A stretch of DNA of 21,553 bases from Deltaproteobacteria bacterium (GCA_021788685.1 JAJYKH010000009.1:1-21553); one strand, 5' to 3'; positions 6,651-15,033 are shown, counted from the first letter of the stretch. Program-made: numbers and translations. Notes: generated from the sequence alone by a model not told the origin.

Positions 6651-7385
6651 ATGAAGCTCAAGACCGTCGGCGTCAAAAACATCCGCTATCCGGTGAAGAT
6701 CCGGGAGAAGGGCGGCGGCCTGCAGGAAACCGTGGCCAGCATCACCCTGCAGGTCAGCATCCCCCGCCAGTACCGCGAAACCTGCATCTCCACCTTCATC
6801 GCCGTCCTCAACAAATACCAGGACGAGATGAGCGTGCGCATCTTTCCCGAGCTCCTGGCCGAGGTGCGAGACGGCCTGCAAGCCGAAGCGGCCCACGTGG
6901 AGATGACCTTCCCCTATTTCATCCAGAAGCATGCGCCGGTGACCGGCACTCCCAGCCTGATGGAATACACCTGCCGGTTCACCGGCGGCATCGGCCGGGA
7001 CGAGAATTTCATCCTCTCGGTGTGGGTGCCCAGCACCACCCTCTGCCCCTGCTCCAAGGAGATCAGCGAATACGGGGCCCATAACCAGCGGGCCGAGATC
7101 AATCTCAACGTCACTTTCAGCGGCTTCATCTGGGTGGAGGACCTCATCGGCATGGTGGAGGCCGGCGCCTCCTGCGAGGTTTTCGCCCTCCTCAAACGGC
7201 CGGACGAGAAATACGTCACCGAGCGCGCGTACGACAATCCCATGTTCGTGGAGGATGTGGTGCGGCGGGTGGCGGAAAGCGCCCGCCGCCATCCTAACAT
7301 CCAATGGTTTTCGGTTGGGGTGGAGAGCTTCGAGTCCATCCACAAGCACAGCGCCTACGCCTACGTGGACAGCCGGGATATCTGA
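6651..7385 (+). CDS. folE2: GTP cyclohydrolase FolE2 (type IB)
   Basis: A 244-residue member of COG1469, which makes 7,8-dihydroneopterin triphosphate from GTP for folate and related pterins, using a metal other than zinc if needed. Family landmarks are VGVKNIRYPV (6-15), the metal-site stretch VPSTTLCPCSKEISEYGAHNQR (126-147, Cys132 and Cys134), NPMFVEDVVRRVA (196-208) and SIHKHSAYAYV near the end. The ATG at 6651 was chosen because codon usage becomes gene-like there and a possible -10 box lies just upstream; an in-frame ATG at 6561 would add 30 atypical residues. No strong ribosome site is visible. The protein is slightly shorter than the usual 255-270, so a somewhat earlier start cannot be excluded. 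Confidence 0.93.
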   Translation: MKLKTVGVKNIRYPVKIREKGGGLQETVASITLQVSIPRQYRETCISTFIAVLNKYQDEMSVRIFPELLAEVRDGLQAEAAHVEMTFPYFIQKHAPVTGTPSLMEYTCRFTGGIGRDENFILSVWVPSTTLCPCSKEISEYGAHNQRAEINLNVTFSGFIWVEDLIGMVEAGASCEVFALLKRPDEKYVTERAYDNPMFVEDVVRRVAESARRHPNIQWFSVGVESFESIHKHSAYAYVDSRDI

Positions 7386-7767
7386 GGCGTCCTCCATTCC
7401 TTCACCGGTTGTTGTCGCGGGCTGAAATCTCTGCCCTCCTCTTCCGCATTTCCGTATCGATTCCGCAGGGCCGGAACGCCGCCGTCCTTCACGGCAGCGC
7501 TTGACCATCGACCTTCGCGCTGGCTCGGCGGCCGCTCTTCTCCGGCTATTGGCCTGATTCCTCCCCTTCCCCGAGCGCATAGTGAAATTCCCCGCCTTGG
7601 GTGATATCCCCCGAGGTCGGCCCGCGTTTCCGGAACCTTCAGCGGTGCCCAAATGGTGGATCTTGTTCTGCAATATACCGGAATAACTTTCGAAATCTGA
7701 AATACGGCGAGAGGGGAACCAGTCTTGCAGAAAGGGCCGCCGAGGGAAATCCCGCGAGAGAGCGAGC
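7386..7767. other. Intergenic region before the lytic transglycosylase
   Basis: These 382 bp hold no convincing gene, repeat or hairpin. A sequence at 7657-7671 (TGGATCTTGTTCTGC) fits the GG/GC spacing of a sigma-54 -24/-12 promoter but misses several consensus bases. Confidence 0.5.
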
Positions 7768-8697
7768 ATGAACCGACTGCACCCCTACAGCGCCTTTCTT
7801 CTTGCCCTGGTGGCCGGCACCGCCTTTCTGGTCTCCGCCCTGACCGCGGGTCCCTTGCGGCCCAGAAAGGATGAATCCCGGCACGAGAAATCCTCTGCCT
7901 TGGAGAAAGATAAGGTGCTCCTGGCAGACCGGGCGGCCGCCGACGGGCAGGCGGCGCTTCATCTCGGGAACGGGCTTGCCGAGTGGTGGACCCGGGAAGG
8001 GGGGCCGAGCACCACCCTCCAGCGCGGCGAGCCGCTTCTCCCTCTCCCGGGAATCCCCTCCGGCGGACTTTCCCTGAGGGCGGTAACGGGCAGGATCGGA
8101 AGCGCTGGCGGCACAGCCGGAGGAACGGCAAGCCTGGCTTCGTCCCTGTGGCTCGGAGAAGATTTCGACCGGATCCAGGCCAGGAAATTCAAGGAATGCG
8201 TGGAGCGCCACGCCGCCAGGTTTCGGATCAAGCCCAACCTGGTATTCGCCATCATGAAGGCGGAGAGCCACTTCGATGCCCTGGCGGTCAGCACCGCGTC
8301 CGCCCAGGGGCTGATGCAGCTCGTGCCCGCCACCGGCGGCCGAATCGCCTACAGGATGGTGTACGGCAAGGACATGGTCCCCTCCCGGAAGTACCTCCTG
8401 GACCCGAGCAACAACATCGAGCTGGGCACCGCCTATTTGCGCCACTTGGCGGAGGTATACTTCAACGCCGTCGAGAGCCCGGATTCGCGGGATTATTGCC
8501 TGATTGCCGCCTACAATACCGGACCGGCCAATGTCTACCGGGCCTTCGGCGGCGATTACGAACGGGCCATGGCCCGGATCAATTCCCTTTCTCCGCCCCA
8601 GGTGCTCGCGTATCTCAAGAGCCATCTCCCCTGCGAGGAAACCCGCAACTATCTGGCCAAGGTCGTGTCTTCCCGGCGCGAGTTCTTTGACCTTTGA
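7768..8697 (+). CDS. Membrane-anchored lytic murein transglycosylase (SLT domain)
   Basis: A 309-residue protein with an N-terminal hydrophobic anchor or signal (SAFLLALVAGTAFLVSALTAG, residues 8-28), a low-complexity linker to about 130, and a C-terminal SLT/goose-lysozyme-type domain. The catalytic glutamate lies in AIMKAESHFD (Glu166). ASAQGLMQLVP (178-187) and LIAAYNTGPANV (245-256) are the other classic motifs. The enzyme would cleave the MurNAc-GlcNAc bond of peptidoglycan and form 1,6-anhydroMurNAc in the periplasm. The closest family by motif is MltC-like, though no lipobox is seen. The ribosome site is weak (GAGAG). The gene ends 13 bp from the restored end of the convergent unknown gene. 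Confidence 0.9.
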   Translation: MNRLHPYSAFLLALVAGTAFLVSALTAGPLRPRKDESRHEKSSALEKDKVLLADRAAADGQAALHLGNGLAEWWTREGGPSTTLQRGEPLLPLPGIPSGGLSLRAVTGRIGSAGGTAGGTASLASSLWLGEDFDRIQARKFKECVERHAARFRIKPNLVFAIMKAESHFDALAVSTASAQGLMQLVPATGGRIAYRMVYGKDMVPSRKYLLDPSNNIELGTAYLRHLAEVYFNAVESPDSRDYCLIAAYNTGPANVYRAFGGDYERAMARINSLSPPQVLAYLKSHLPCEETRNYLAKVVSSRREFFDL

Positions 8698-8710
8698 TGG
8701 CGCCGGCTTC

Positions 8711-8827
8711 CTATTCCCATTTTCCCTCGAAAAGCGGTTCCACGGGGCCTCGTTCCCGGTCGATCTTCAGCTCGGCGAAAAGGTCGGCATGCTCGGCATC
8801 CTCCTCCTCGGTGTCCAGGGTGATCCC
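8711..8827 (-). other. Out-of-frame 3' tail of the unknown gene (apparent one-base frameshift at 8825-8827)
   Basis: The minus-strand frame one step off from the gene at 8767-9477 encodes an acidic tail that begins ITLDTEEEDAEHADLF after the GGG and ends in EGKWE before a TAG at 8711-8713. One extra G in the GGG run (C at 8825-8827 on the plus strand) would join it smoothly to KEEMG. The tail then ends 13 bp from the transglycosylase stop, whereas the frame as read ends in a Pro/Arg/Ser-rich stretch. Confidence 0.6.
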
Positions 8828-9477
8828 ATCTCCTCCTTGAGATCTTCCGCGGCGGCGATCAGGACGAGATCGGCCCCTTCCCTGTCCAGGAGCTCGGGCG
8901 GGTCGGCCTCGGCGAAGCGGCGGCCCCGGAACACCTCCATGAGCGACTTGGGGAGCTCGGCCCGCTCCGATGGCCGCAGGCCGACTCCCCGGGGCGATGG
9001 GGCCTCGGGGTTCTTCACGCTGATGGTGTAGCTGGCCTCGGGCTCGATCCGCAGCTCCTCCTGAACCTCGCCTGGCTCCTTGGGCAGCTCGAGGGCATAA
9101 ACGAGGTGGGTGTGGCCGCCATGCCGCAGAAGGCGGTAGACCCCCTCGCCGGCGGGCCGCGCCGCCGGGACGTGCCGCTCGCTCCTGGTTTTCGTGCGAT
9201 ACTGGTCGCCGCTCAATTCGTCCCTGAGGGAAGCCGGACTTTTACGGACCAGATCGACGAAGCCCCAGAACCGCTGCCCCTTGTGCCCGGGCTCGGGCAG
9301 CCTTTTGCCCCCGATGACGGCCAAGCGGAACCGCTCCCTGTTGCCGGGGCTCAAGACCATGTAGAACCGCTGGATGTCCTTGATCGATTCCGGCCTCTCC
9401 TCCACCCTGGCCGGTAAAAGAAGTAAATGTTCCCCCCGTTCCCAGGTCTTTACTCGTTCCTTTTCGGTCACTGCCAT
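8767..9477 (-). CDS. Conserved-looking protein of unknown function, 3' end probably frameshifted
   Basis: I do not recognise a named family. As read, the frame gives 236 residues from an ATG at 9475-9477 (GGTGA five bases upstream), or 239 from a GTG at 9484-9486. The sequence is soluble, charged and well behaved, with ordered-looking stretches FYMVLSPGNRERFRLAVIGGKRLP, RFWGFVDLV and VYRLLRHGGHTHLVYALELP, and no signal peptide or membrane span. Codon usage is that of neighbouring genes up to residue about 217. After that the product becomes SPWTPRRRMPSMPTFSPS, while the neighbouring frame carries an acidic gene-like tail to 8711. Repairing one base gives about 255 residues. It is divergent from the UPF0173 gene and convergent with the transglycosylase. 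Confidence 0.75.
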   Translation of the reverse strand: MAVTEKERVKTWERGEHLLLLPARVEERPESIKDIQRFYMVLSPGNRERFRLAVIGGKRLPEPGHKGQRFWGFVDLVRKSPASLRDELSGDQYRTKTRSERHVPAARPAGEGVYRLLRHGGHTHLVYALELPKEPGEVQEELRIEPEASYTISVKNPEAPSPRGVGLRPSERAELPKSLMEVFRGRRFAEADPPELLDREGADLVLIAAAEDLKEEMGSPWTPRRRMPSMPTFSPS

Positions 9478-9486
9478 TTGGGTCAC

Positions 9487-9939
9487 CGTTGATGTGGGTT
9501 GGCGCGGCGTGCGGGACCGGCTGGAAATAAGCAGAACCGAGCCGCCGGCGGCGAGAAATTAAAGGCCGGCCTCAGGCGAAGCATCTTGAGTATGAAAAAA
9601 TCGGCTTTCCTCAAATTGTGGCAGAAAGGCGGCGGTGAATCAAAGAGGGGAGGGGCGCCCCGGAAAGGGCCAGCGGGGAGGCCGGACAAGGGAGCCCGTG
9701 AGGTCGGCATCGCAGGTGCGATCTGATTCCGCAACACCCTCCAGATAAGAGAAAGTATTCGGCTGAGTGACGATTTTATGATAGAAATCCATCTGCTATG
9801 AGATGTGATCAGGGAAAATCGATGATTTCGCACCCCCCGGCCCCCGGCGGGCGGCGAACGAGGAAATAAGCTAGCTACACAGCGCGGATCGTCGGCAAAG
9901 CGGTGCATAGCGACAAAATTTTCGATTACGGAGAAGAAG
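9487..9939. other. Divergent intergenic region between the unknown gene and the UPF0173 gene
   Basis: The 453 bp contain several open frames, none with a credible ribosome site or codon usage. Base composition is uneven, with AT-rich patches near 9585-9620 and 9725-9825. A TATGAT at 9777-9782 could be a -10 box for the rightward genes, but no matching -35 box is evident. A C/G-rich stretch (9832-9855) could form secondary structure. Confidence 0.5.
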
Positions 9940-10599
9940 ATGCTCCTGAAGCTCACCTGGTTCGGCCATTCCTGTTTTCTGCTGGAGACCGCGTCAGCGC
10001 GGGTCCTCATCGATCCCTTCCTTGGCGGCCGGGAGGTGGCGGCCGACTACATCCTGGTTTCCCACGGCCACGGCGACCACCTGGGGGACACGGTGGCGGT
10101 GGCCCGGCGGACCGGGGCCACGGTGGTCGCCAATTTCGAGATCACGAGCTGGCTCGCCAAGCAGGGGATCAAGAAGACCCATGCCCAACACATCGGCGGC
10201 GGCTTTGACCACCCCTGGGGGCGGGTGAAGCTCACCATCGCCCATCACGGCTCCTCCCTGCCGGACGGCAGCTACGGCGGCAATCCCTGCGGTTTTCTCC
10301 TTTCGGCCGCCGGGAAAAAGATCTATTTTGCTGGAGATACCGGGTTGTTTTATGACATGAAGCTGATCGGGGAGGAAGGGATCGATCTGGCCATCCTGCC
10401 CATCGGCGACAACTACACCATGGGTCCGGCGGACGCACTGCGGGCGGTCAAGCTCATCGGGCCGGGCCGGGTGGTTCCCTGCCATTACGATACCTTCAAG
10501 GTGATCCGCCAGGACCCGCATGCCTGGGCGGCCGAGGTGGAAAGGACGACTGGCGCCCGGGCGACGGTCATGGCGCCGGGGGAAACCATCGATATTTGA
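9940..10599 (+). CDS. UPF0173-type metal-dependent hydrolase (metallo-beta-lactamase fold)
   Basis: A 219-residue cytoplasmic protein of the metallo-beta-lactamase fold. The metal-binding motif SHGHGDH is at 41-47, with further ligands in IAHHGSS (His102/103), AGDTG (Asp133) and VPCHYDTF (His182). The N-terminal KLTWFGHSCFLLET is typical of the UPF0173 group. Substrate is not known for this group. GGAG six nucleotides before the ATG is a good ribosome site. The solute-binding protein gene starts 19 nt after its stop, so the two are probably co-transcribed. Confidence 0.92.
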   Translation: MLLKLTWFGHSCFLLETASARVLIDPFLGGREVAADYILVSHGHGDHLGDTVAVARRTGATVVANFEITSWLAKQGIKKTHAQHIGGGFDHPWGRVKLTIAHHGSSLPDGSYGGNPCGFLLSAAGKKIYFAGDTGLFYDMKLIGEEGIDLAILPIGDNYTMGPADALRAVKLIGPGRVVPCHYDTFKVIRQDPHAWAAEVERTTGARATVMAPGETIDI

Positions 10600-10618
10600 T
10601 ACAGGTCTGAAGGATTCC

Positions 10619-11830
10619 ATGTCTTCGCCTTCCCCCCTCCGGGGGACCTTCTTGTGCCTTTTCCTCCTGCTCGTTCTGCTCTGGCCGGTTCCCGCCCGGT
10701 CCCAGGAGAGGACCTGTTCCCCGGGGGCGTTGCGGCTGGGCATGTCCACCGCGCTCTCCGGACCGGCCGCCCGGCTGGGCCACAACATGCGGGCCGGGGT
10801 CCTCGCCGCCCTGGCGGAAGTCAACCGGCAGGGCGGCGTCCGCGGTCGCCCCCTCTGCCTGATCTCCCTCGACGACGGCTACGAGCCCGAGCGGGTGGTG
10901 CCCAACATGCACACCCTCATCGAGCGGGAGGGGGTCCTGGCGGTGATCGGCAACGTGGGCACCCCCACGGCGGTCGCGGCGGCGCCCATCGCCAGCCGGT
11001 TCCGGACACCCTTCTACGGCGCCTTCACCGGGGCCGGCCTCCTGCGCAAATCGCCCCCCGAGCGCTATGTGGTCAATTACCGGGCCAGCTACGCGGAAGA
11101 GACGGCGGCGATGGTGGACGCCCTCATCCGGCAGGGCGGGCTCAAGCCTCGGGAGATTGCCTTCTTCACCCAGCGGGACGCCTTCGGGGACGCGGGCTAC
11201 GCCGGCGGAATGGCCGCCCTCCGCCGGCACGGCCTGAAGGACGAGCGGCAAATCGTCCACGGCCGGTACGAGCGCAACACCGTGGCGGTGGAAAACGGGC
11301 TGGCCGACATCCTGCTGGCCGACCCGGAGCCCAAGGCGGTGATCATGGTCGGGACCTACGCCCCCTGCGCCGCCTTCGTCAAACTGGCCCGGGCGCACGG
11401 CCTCCGGTCGCTGCTGCTGAACGTTTCCGTCGTGGGCGGGGAGCCCTTTGCCGAAAAGCTGGGGCCGGCCGGCGACGGAGTCATCGTGACCCAGGTGGTT
11501 CCCCACTACCGCTCGGAGCTTCCCATCGCCCGCGATTTCAACCGGGCGCTGGCCGCATGGAGCCCCAAAGCGGCGCCCACCTTCGGGGCCTTCGAGGGCT
11601 ACATCGCCACCCGCATCTTCCTGCGGGCCTTGCGGACGATTCCGGGCGACCCTGCCCGGGAGAAGGTGATCGATGCCCTGGAAGGACTGGGCCGGTTCGA
11701 TCTCGGCCTGGGAACCCCCCTCGTCCTCAGCCGGGAGGAGCACCAGGCAAGCCACCGGGTGTGGCCGACCATCATCCGCAAGGGCAAGCTGGTGCCGTTT
11801 CGATGGGAAGACCTGAAGAGCAGCCGCTGA
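10619..11830 (+). CDS. Periplasmic solute-binding protein (Leu/Ile/Val-type, Peripla_BP_6)
   Basis: A 403-residue exported protein. A signal peptide is plain: TFLCLFLLLVLLWPVPARS-QE (cleavage near residue 28). The mature part begins LRLGMSTALSGPAARLGHNMRAG and includes VLAVIGNVGTPTAVAAAPIA, both typical of type I binding proteins such as LivJ/LivK. No permease or ATPase gene is nearby. Its 3' end overlaps the sensor kinase gene by 28 nt, which suggests that it acts as the periplasmic ligand receptor for that kinase, as TorT does for TorS or LuxP for LuxQ. The start ATG has AAGGA four nucleotides upstream; an earlier in-frame ATG at 10520 lies inside the upstream gene. The ligand cannot be read from sequence; an amino acid or small amide is a guess from the family. 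Confidence 0.9.
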   Translation: MSSPSPLRGTFLCLFLLLVLLWPVPARSQERTCSPGALRLGMSTALSGPAARLGHNMRAGVLAALAEVNRQGGVRGRPLCLISLDDGYEPERVVPNMHTLIEREGVLAVIGNVGTPTAVAAAPIASRFRTPFYGAFTGAGLLRKSPPERYVVNYRASYAEETAAMVDALIRQGGLKPREIAFFTQRDAFGDAGYAGGMAALRRHGLKDERQIVHGRYERNTVAVENGLADILLADPEPKAVIMVGTYAPCAAFVKLARAHGLRSLLLNVSVVGGEPFAEKLGPAGDGVIVTQVVPHYRSELPIARDFNRALAAWSPKAAPTFGAFEGYIATRIFLRALRTIPGDPAREKVIDALEGLGRFDLGLGTPLVLSREEHQASHRVWPTIIRKGKLVPFRWEDLKSSR

Positions 11831-13680
11831 AATCGCCCCCGGGCGCCGACCCCATCCGGCTGACCTGGCTGATCACCATCCTCGGCTGCGCGGCGGGCGT
11901 GGTGATGATCGCCATCGTCGCGTGGACCTTCGCCGACATCCGGGCCGAGCGGTATCAGCTGGAGCGGTTCAAGGCCGGTCTGATCGAGTCCCGGGCCCGC
12001 ATCGAGCAGGCCCTCCTCGCGGACAAGGAAACCATTTACGCCCTTCTCTTCGCGGAAAGGCCGGCCAGCGGCAATGGTACCCCGCCGCGGCTGAAGCTCC
12101 GCGCCATGGTTGCGGATTACCGGAAGATGATCGCCAATCCGGGAATGGCCGACACCTTTGCCGACCTGGAGAAGGCGGTCGCCGCCCTCGACGATCTCGC
12201 CAACCGGAGCAGCGCCTGGTCCGGCCGGCGGGCCGGGGTCCTGGCCCAACTTTCGGCATCCCGCCAGCGGGTGGAGGAGACCCTGACCCGGCTGGACGAG
12301 ATGGTGCAGAGGGCCTATGGCCGCAAGCGGCTCGGCTTGGCAGGCCGCATCCGGGAATACCGCCGGGCCGGGGAGCACGAGGAGAGCGAGCTGGGTCGGC
12401 GGCTCATCGCCGATCTGCCGAGAATCCCCGACCTCTCGGCCATCCGCCGGGACCTGGCCGATCTGGCTGTTCTCTGCGAACGCCTGCGCGGCGAGGAACG
12501 CCTGGATTTTTTAGCAGATATCAAGGACAACCGGATCAGGACCACTCTGGTACGCCTTCGCCGCCAGCTCGAGATCACCCCCGAGCTGGAGGGAGGTCCG
12601 GCCCTGCTCGGCGATTTCGAGGCGGCCCTGTTCGGCACCGGGTACGTGATCGAAAACGAGCACCAGACGGTGGTCCCGGGGGTGGGCGGGCTGTACGGCC
12701 TGGCCCTGACCAGGCTGGAGCTGGCGGAGGAGGGAGAGCAGCTGCGCCTGGAGGCGGCAAGCCGGTTCGATGCCATCAGCCGTCTGCTCCGGGACCTGAC
12801 CGGGCCGGTGGAGAGCATTGCCTCCGAAAGGGTGCTGCGGGTGGAGTCCTCCCTCCGGACCGCCTGGCGCACCATGCTCATGCTGTGGCTCGGCACCGGG
12901 GCGCTGTTTGTCCTCATCTCCACCAGGATTATTCGGGCGGTCAAGCGGCAGGTGCAGGCCATCGGGGAGACCAACCGGGCGCTCCTCGCCAGCCGGGAGG
13001 AGCTGCGGGACTCGGAAGAGCGGCTGCACCGGCTCTCGAGCAGCCTGCTCACCGCCCAGGAGAACGAGCGGCGGCGGATCGCCCGGGAGCTGCATGACGA
13101 GCTGGGCCAGGCCATGGCCGCGCTTAAGCTGCAGGCGCGGGCCGCGGAGCGGAGCATCGGCGACCCCGCCCCTCCCGCCCTGAAGGAGGAATGCCGCCAC
13201 CTCCGGGAGGCTATCAGCGAGATCATCGAGAACATGCGCCGCCTTTCGCGGGACCTGAGCCCCGTTGTTCTGGAGGACCTGGGCTTCGAGGCGGCGGTTG
13301 AGCACCTGACCGGCACCTTCGCCGCCCTTTATGGCGTCAAGGTGGAGCTCGCCCCGGCCGAGATCAGCCACCTCCTCTCCCGGGAGGCGCAGCTGAACAT
13401 CTACCGGATCCTCCAGGAGCTGCTGAACAACATCGGCAAGCATGCCGGCGCCGGGAGGGTGCGGGTGACCATCTGCCGCAGGGATTCCGAGCTGCTGTTC
13501 ACAGTGGAGGACGACGGGAAGGGATTCGACGTGGCCCAGGTGAAAGGGGCCAAGGCAACGGAAAAGGGGCTGGGCCTCACCGCCGTGTCGGAACGGGTCC
13601 GCCTCCTGACCGGCCGGCTCGAGATCATGAGCGAGCCGGGGGCCGGGACCACCGTGACCATCGGCGTGCCTTTGGCGTGA
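11803..13680 (+). CDS. NarL-type membrane sensor histidine kinase (HisKA_3)
   Basis: A 625-residue inner-membrane kinase. Transmembrane segments lie at about 20-42 and 354-375, enclosing a large, mostly helical periplasmic domain of about 310 residues that I do not recognise. After a short coiled segment (388-415) comes the HisKA_3 phospho-acceptor ENERRRIARELHDELGQ with His431. The HATPase has LQELLNNIGKHA (538-549), VEDDGKGF (568-575) and EKGLGLTAVSER (587-598). The start at 11803 lies inside the binding-protein gene, so translational coupling is likely; the ribosome site is weak. The same frame is open back to 10654, but that part is a Pro/Arg-rich shadow. The response regulator follows after 63 nt. 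A binding-protein-dependent signal is inferred from this context. Confidence 0.92.
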   Translation: MGRPEEQPLKSPPGADPIRLTWLITILGCAAGVVMIAIVAWTFADIRAERYQLERFKAGLIESRARIEQALLADKETIYALLFAERPASGNGTPPRLKLRAMVADYRKMIANPGMADTFADLEKAVAALDDLANRSSAWSGRRAGVLAQLSASRQRVEETLTRLDEMVQRAYGRKRLGLAGRIREYRRAGEHEESELGRRLIADLPRIPDLSAIRRDLADLAVLCERLRGEERLDFLADIKDNRIRTTLVRLRRQLEITPELEGGPALLGDFEAALFGTGYVIENEHQTVVPGVGGLYGLALTRLELAEEGEQLRLEAASRFDAISRLLRDLTGPVESIASERVLRVESSLRTAWRTMLMLWLGTGALFVLISTRIIRAVKRQVQAIGETNRALLASREELRDSEERLHRLSSSLLTAQENERRRIARELHDELGQAMAALKLQARAAERSIGDPAPPALKEECRHLREAISEIIENMRRLSRDLSPVVLEDLGFEAAVEHLTGTFAALYGVKVELAPAEISHLLSREAQLNIYRILQELLNNIGKHAGAGRVRVTICRRDSELLFTVEDDGKGFDVAQVKGAKATEKGLGLTAVSERVRLLTGRLEIMSEPGAGTTVTIGVPLA

Positions 13681-13743
13681 TTTTTCAGGGGAGATCGGTT
13701 AGAAAGGAGCAGATCGTCTCCACAGCCCGTTAAGGAAAGATTC

Positions 13744-14403
13744 ATGAAGCGCTGTCGCATCATCCTGGCGGATGACCATACCCTGATCCGGCGGGGCCTG
13801 CGGAAAATGCTCGAGGAAGACGAGTCCCTGCAGGTGATCGGCGAGGCGGGGGATGGCCTCGAGCTGCTCGACCTGCTCCGGAGGACGGAGCCCGACCTGA
13901 TCCTTCTCGACATCTCCATGCCCAACCTGCGGGGCATCGAGGCCATCGGCGAAGTTCGCCGGGTCCGGCCCGGCATCAAGATCCTCATCCTCACCATGCA
14001 CAAAAGCGAGCAGTACCTCTGCTCGGCCATGCAGGCAGGGGCCAGCGGCTATCTGCTCAAGGAGGATTCCGATACCGAGCTGCTGCCGGCCATTGTCCGG
14101 GTGATGGCGGGCGGGCTTTACATTTCGCCCGTCCTCGCCGCGGACTTTCCGGAAGACGTGCTCCTCTCCTGCCGCGAGCAGGGGCAGGCCCAGGCCGATC
14201 CCCTGACTCCGCGGGAGCGACAGATCCTCAAGCTGATCGCGGAAGGGATCACCAACCGCGAGATCGCCGACCTGCTCGCGATCAGCAAACGGACGGTGGA
14301 GCACCACCGGGCCAATCTCATGAAGAAGCTCGACGCCAAGAATACGGCCGACGTGGTCAAGTTCGCCATCCGCGAGGGGTACGTGCCCCCGCCGGCCGCG
14401 TAA
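13744..14403 (+). CDS. NarL/LuxR-family response regulator
   Basis: A 219-residue regulator with an N-terminal receiver and C-terminal helix-turn-helix. Receiver residues are Asp10/Asp11 (acidic pocket), the phospho-acceptor Asp56 in LILLDISMP, Thr84 and Lys106. The DNA-binding part LTPRERQILKLIAEGITNREIADLLAISKRTVEHHRANLMKKL (154-196) is a standard GerE domain. AAGGA lies upstream of the ATG at suitable distance. Placed directly after the NarL-type kinase, it is its likely partner. A perfect 6-1-6 palindrome (14449-14461) lies downstream, before the next gene. Confidence 0.95.
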   Translation: MKRCRIILADDHTLIRRGLRKMLEEDESLQVIGEAGDGLELLDLLRRTEPDLILLDISMPNLRGIEAIGEVRRVRPGIKILILTMHKSEQYLCSAMQAGASGYLLKEDSDTELLPAIVRVMAGGLYISPVLAADFPEDVLLSCREQGQAQADPLTPRERQILKLIAEGITNREIADLLAISKRTVEHHRANLMKKLDAKNTADVVKFAIREGYVPPPAA

Positions 14404-14448
14404 GGACCGCCTCTCGTTCGCAGGGCCTCTGGCTCTCCTTCCCGCCCC

Positions 14449-14461
14449 GATCGGTCCGATC
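14449..14461. promoter_or_regulatory. Palindrome GATCGGTCCGATC in the gap after the response regulator
   Basis: A perfect 6-bp inverted repeat around a single T lies in the 231-bp gap between the regulator and the CMD-family gene. It could be a regulator half-site pair for the next gene, but 6-bp palindromes occur by chance and no second copy was noticed. Confidence 0.2.
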
Positions 14462-14622
14462 CTGTGCTGCCCATGCAAGAAGCCGCTCCGCCGTACTCCT
14501 CCGCCTGACCAACGGCCTTTTCCATTCGCCGCTTTACATCGGACCGCCCTGGCCCCCACAATAAATTGGGACCGGGAAAGGCTCGCTTCCGAGTCTCTCT
14601 CGACCGAACCGAAACCCAGCGC

Positions 14623-14628
14623 AGGAGG
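14623..14628 (+). promoter_or_regulatory. Strong ribosome binding site that decides the CMD-family start
   Basis: AGGAGG (continuing as AGGAGGAGG) lies six nucleotides before the ATG at 14635. The frame is open to 14566, but the upstream ATG lacks such a site. Confidence 0.75.
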
Positions 14629-14634
14629 AGGAAA

Positions 14635-14964
14635 ATGGCGGCTTACCCCGAGCATTACAACTGGATCAGGACCAAATTCGGCCGAGTCATGGAGGTCCAC
14701 CAGCAGCTCGGCCGGGAATTGATCGAGGCGGGACCCATCGACGAGAAAACCGGCCATCTCATCCAGCTGGCCGCCGCCGCGGCGACCCGCTCCGAGGGGG
14801 CCGTCCATTCCCACGCCAAGCGGGCCCTGGAGGCGGGTGCCAGCCCCGACGAGATCTATCACACCCTGGTGCTGCTGATCAGCACCATCGGCTTTCCCAC
14901 GGCGGCCGCCGCCCTCTCCTGGGCCAGCGACCTGGTGGAGGAGAGCCAGCCGGCGGAGGCCTGA
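14635..14964 (+). CDS. Carboxymuconolactone decarboxylase (CMD/AhpD-like) family protein without redox cysteines
   Basis: A 109-residue all-helical protein of the CMD fold. Residues TRSEGAVHSHAKRALEAGASPDEI (51-74) match the position of the AhpD redox motif (E-x-n-C-x-x-C-x-x-x-H), but both cysteines are absent; the glutamate and histidines remain. TIGFPTAAAALSWA (84-97) is the typical C-terminal helix. The protein is therefore unlikely to be a thiol peroxidase-reductase of the AhpD kind, and its reaction is unknown. It lies 231 bp after the response regulator and is convergent with the PAS-GGDEF-EAL gene (69 bp between stops). Confidence 0.88.
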   Translation: MAAYPEHYNWIRTKFGRVMEVHQQLGRELIEAGPIDEKTGHLIQLAAAAATRSEGAVHSHAKRALEAGASPDEIYHTLVLLISTIGFPTAAAALSWASDLVEESQPAEA

Positions 14965-15033
14965 AAAGGGGCTTACGCCGGACCTCCTCGATCGTGACGG
15001 GAAAAGGGGGAGATGCTTCAAGGGGAGCGCGGC

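Noticed and set aside
7657..7671. Sigma-54-like promoter before the lytic transglycosylase
   Set aside because: The GG/GC spacing fits, but too few consensus bases match to annotate it.
9499..9726. 75-codon basic frame in the gap before the UPF0173 gene
   Set aside because: It begins at a TTG without a ribosome site and has a low-complexity, Lys/Gly/Arg-rich product.
10654..11802. Open frame upstream of the sensor kinase in the same frame (would make a 1008-residue protein)
   Set aside because: The product is Pro/Arg/Gly-rich and lies in another frame over the binding-protein gene, which has a signal peptide and clear family motifs. The kinase starts at 11803.
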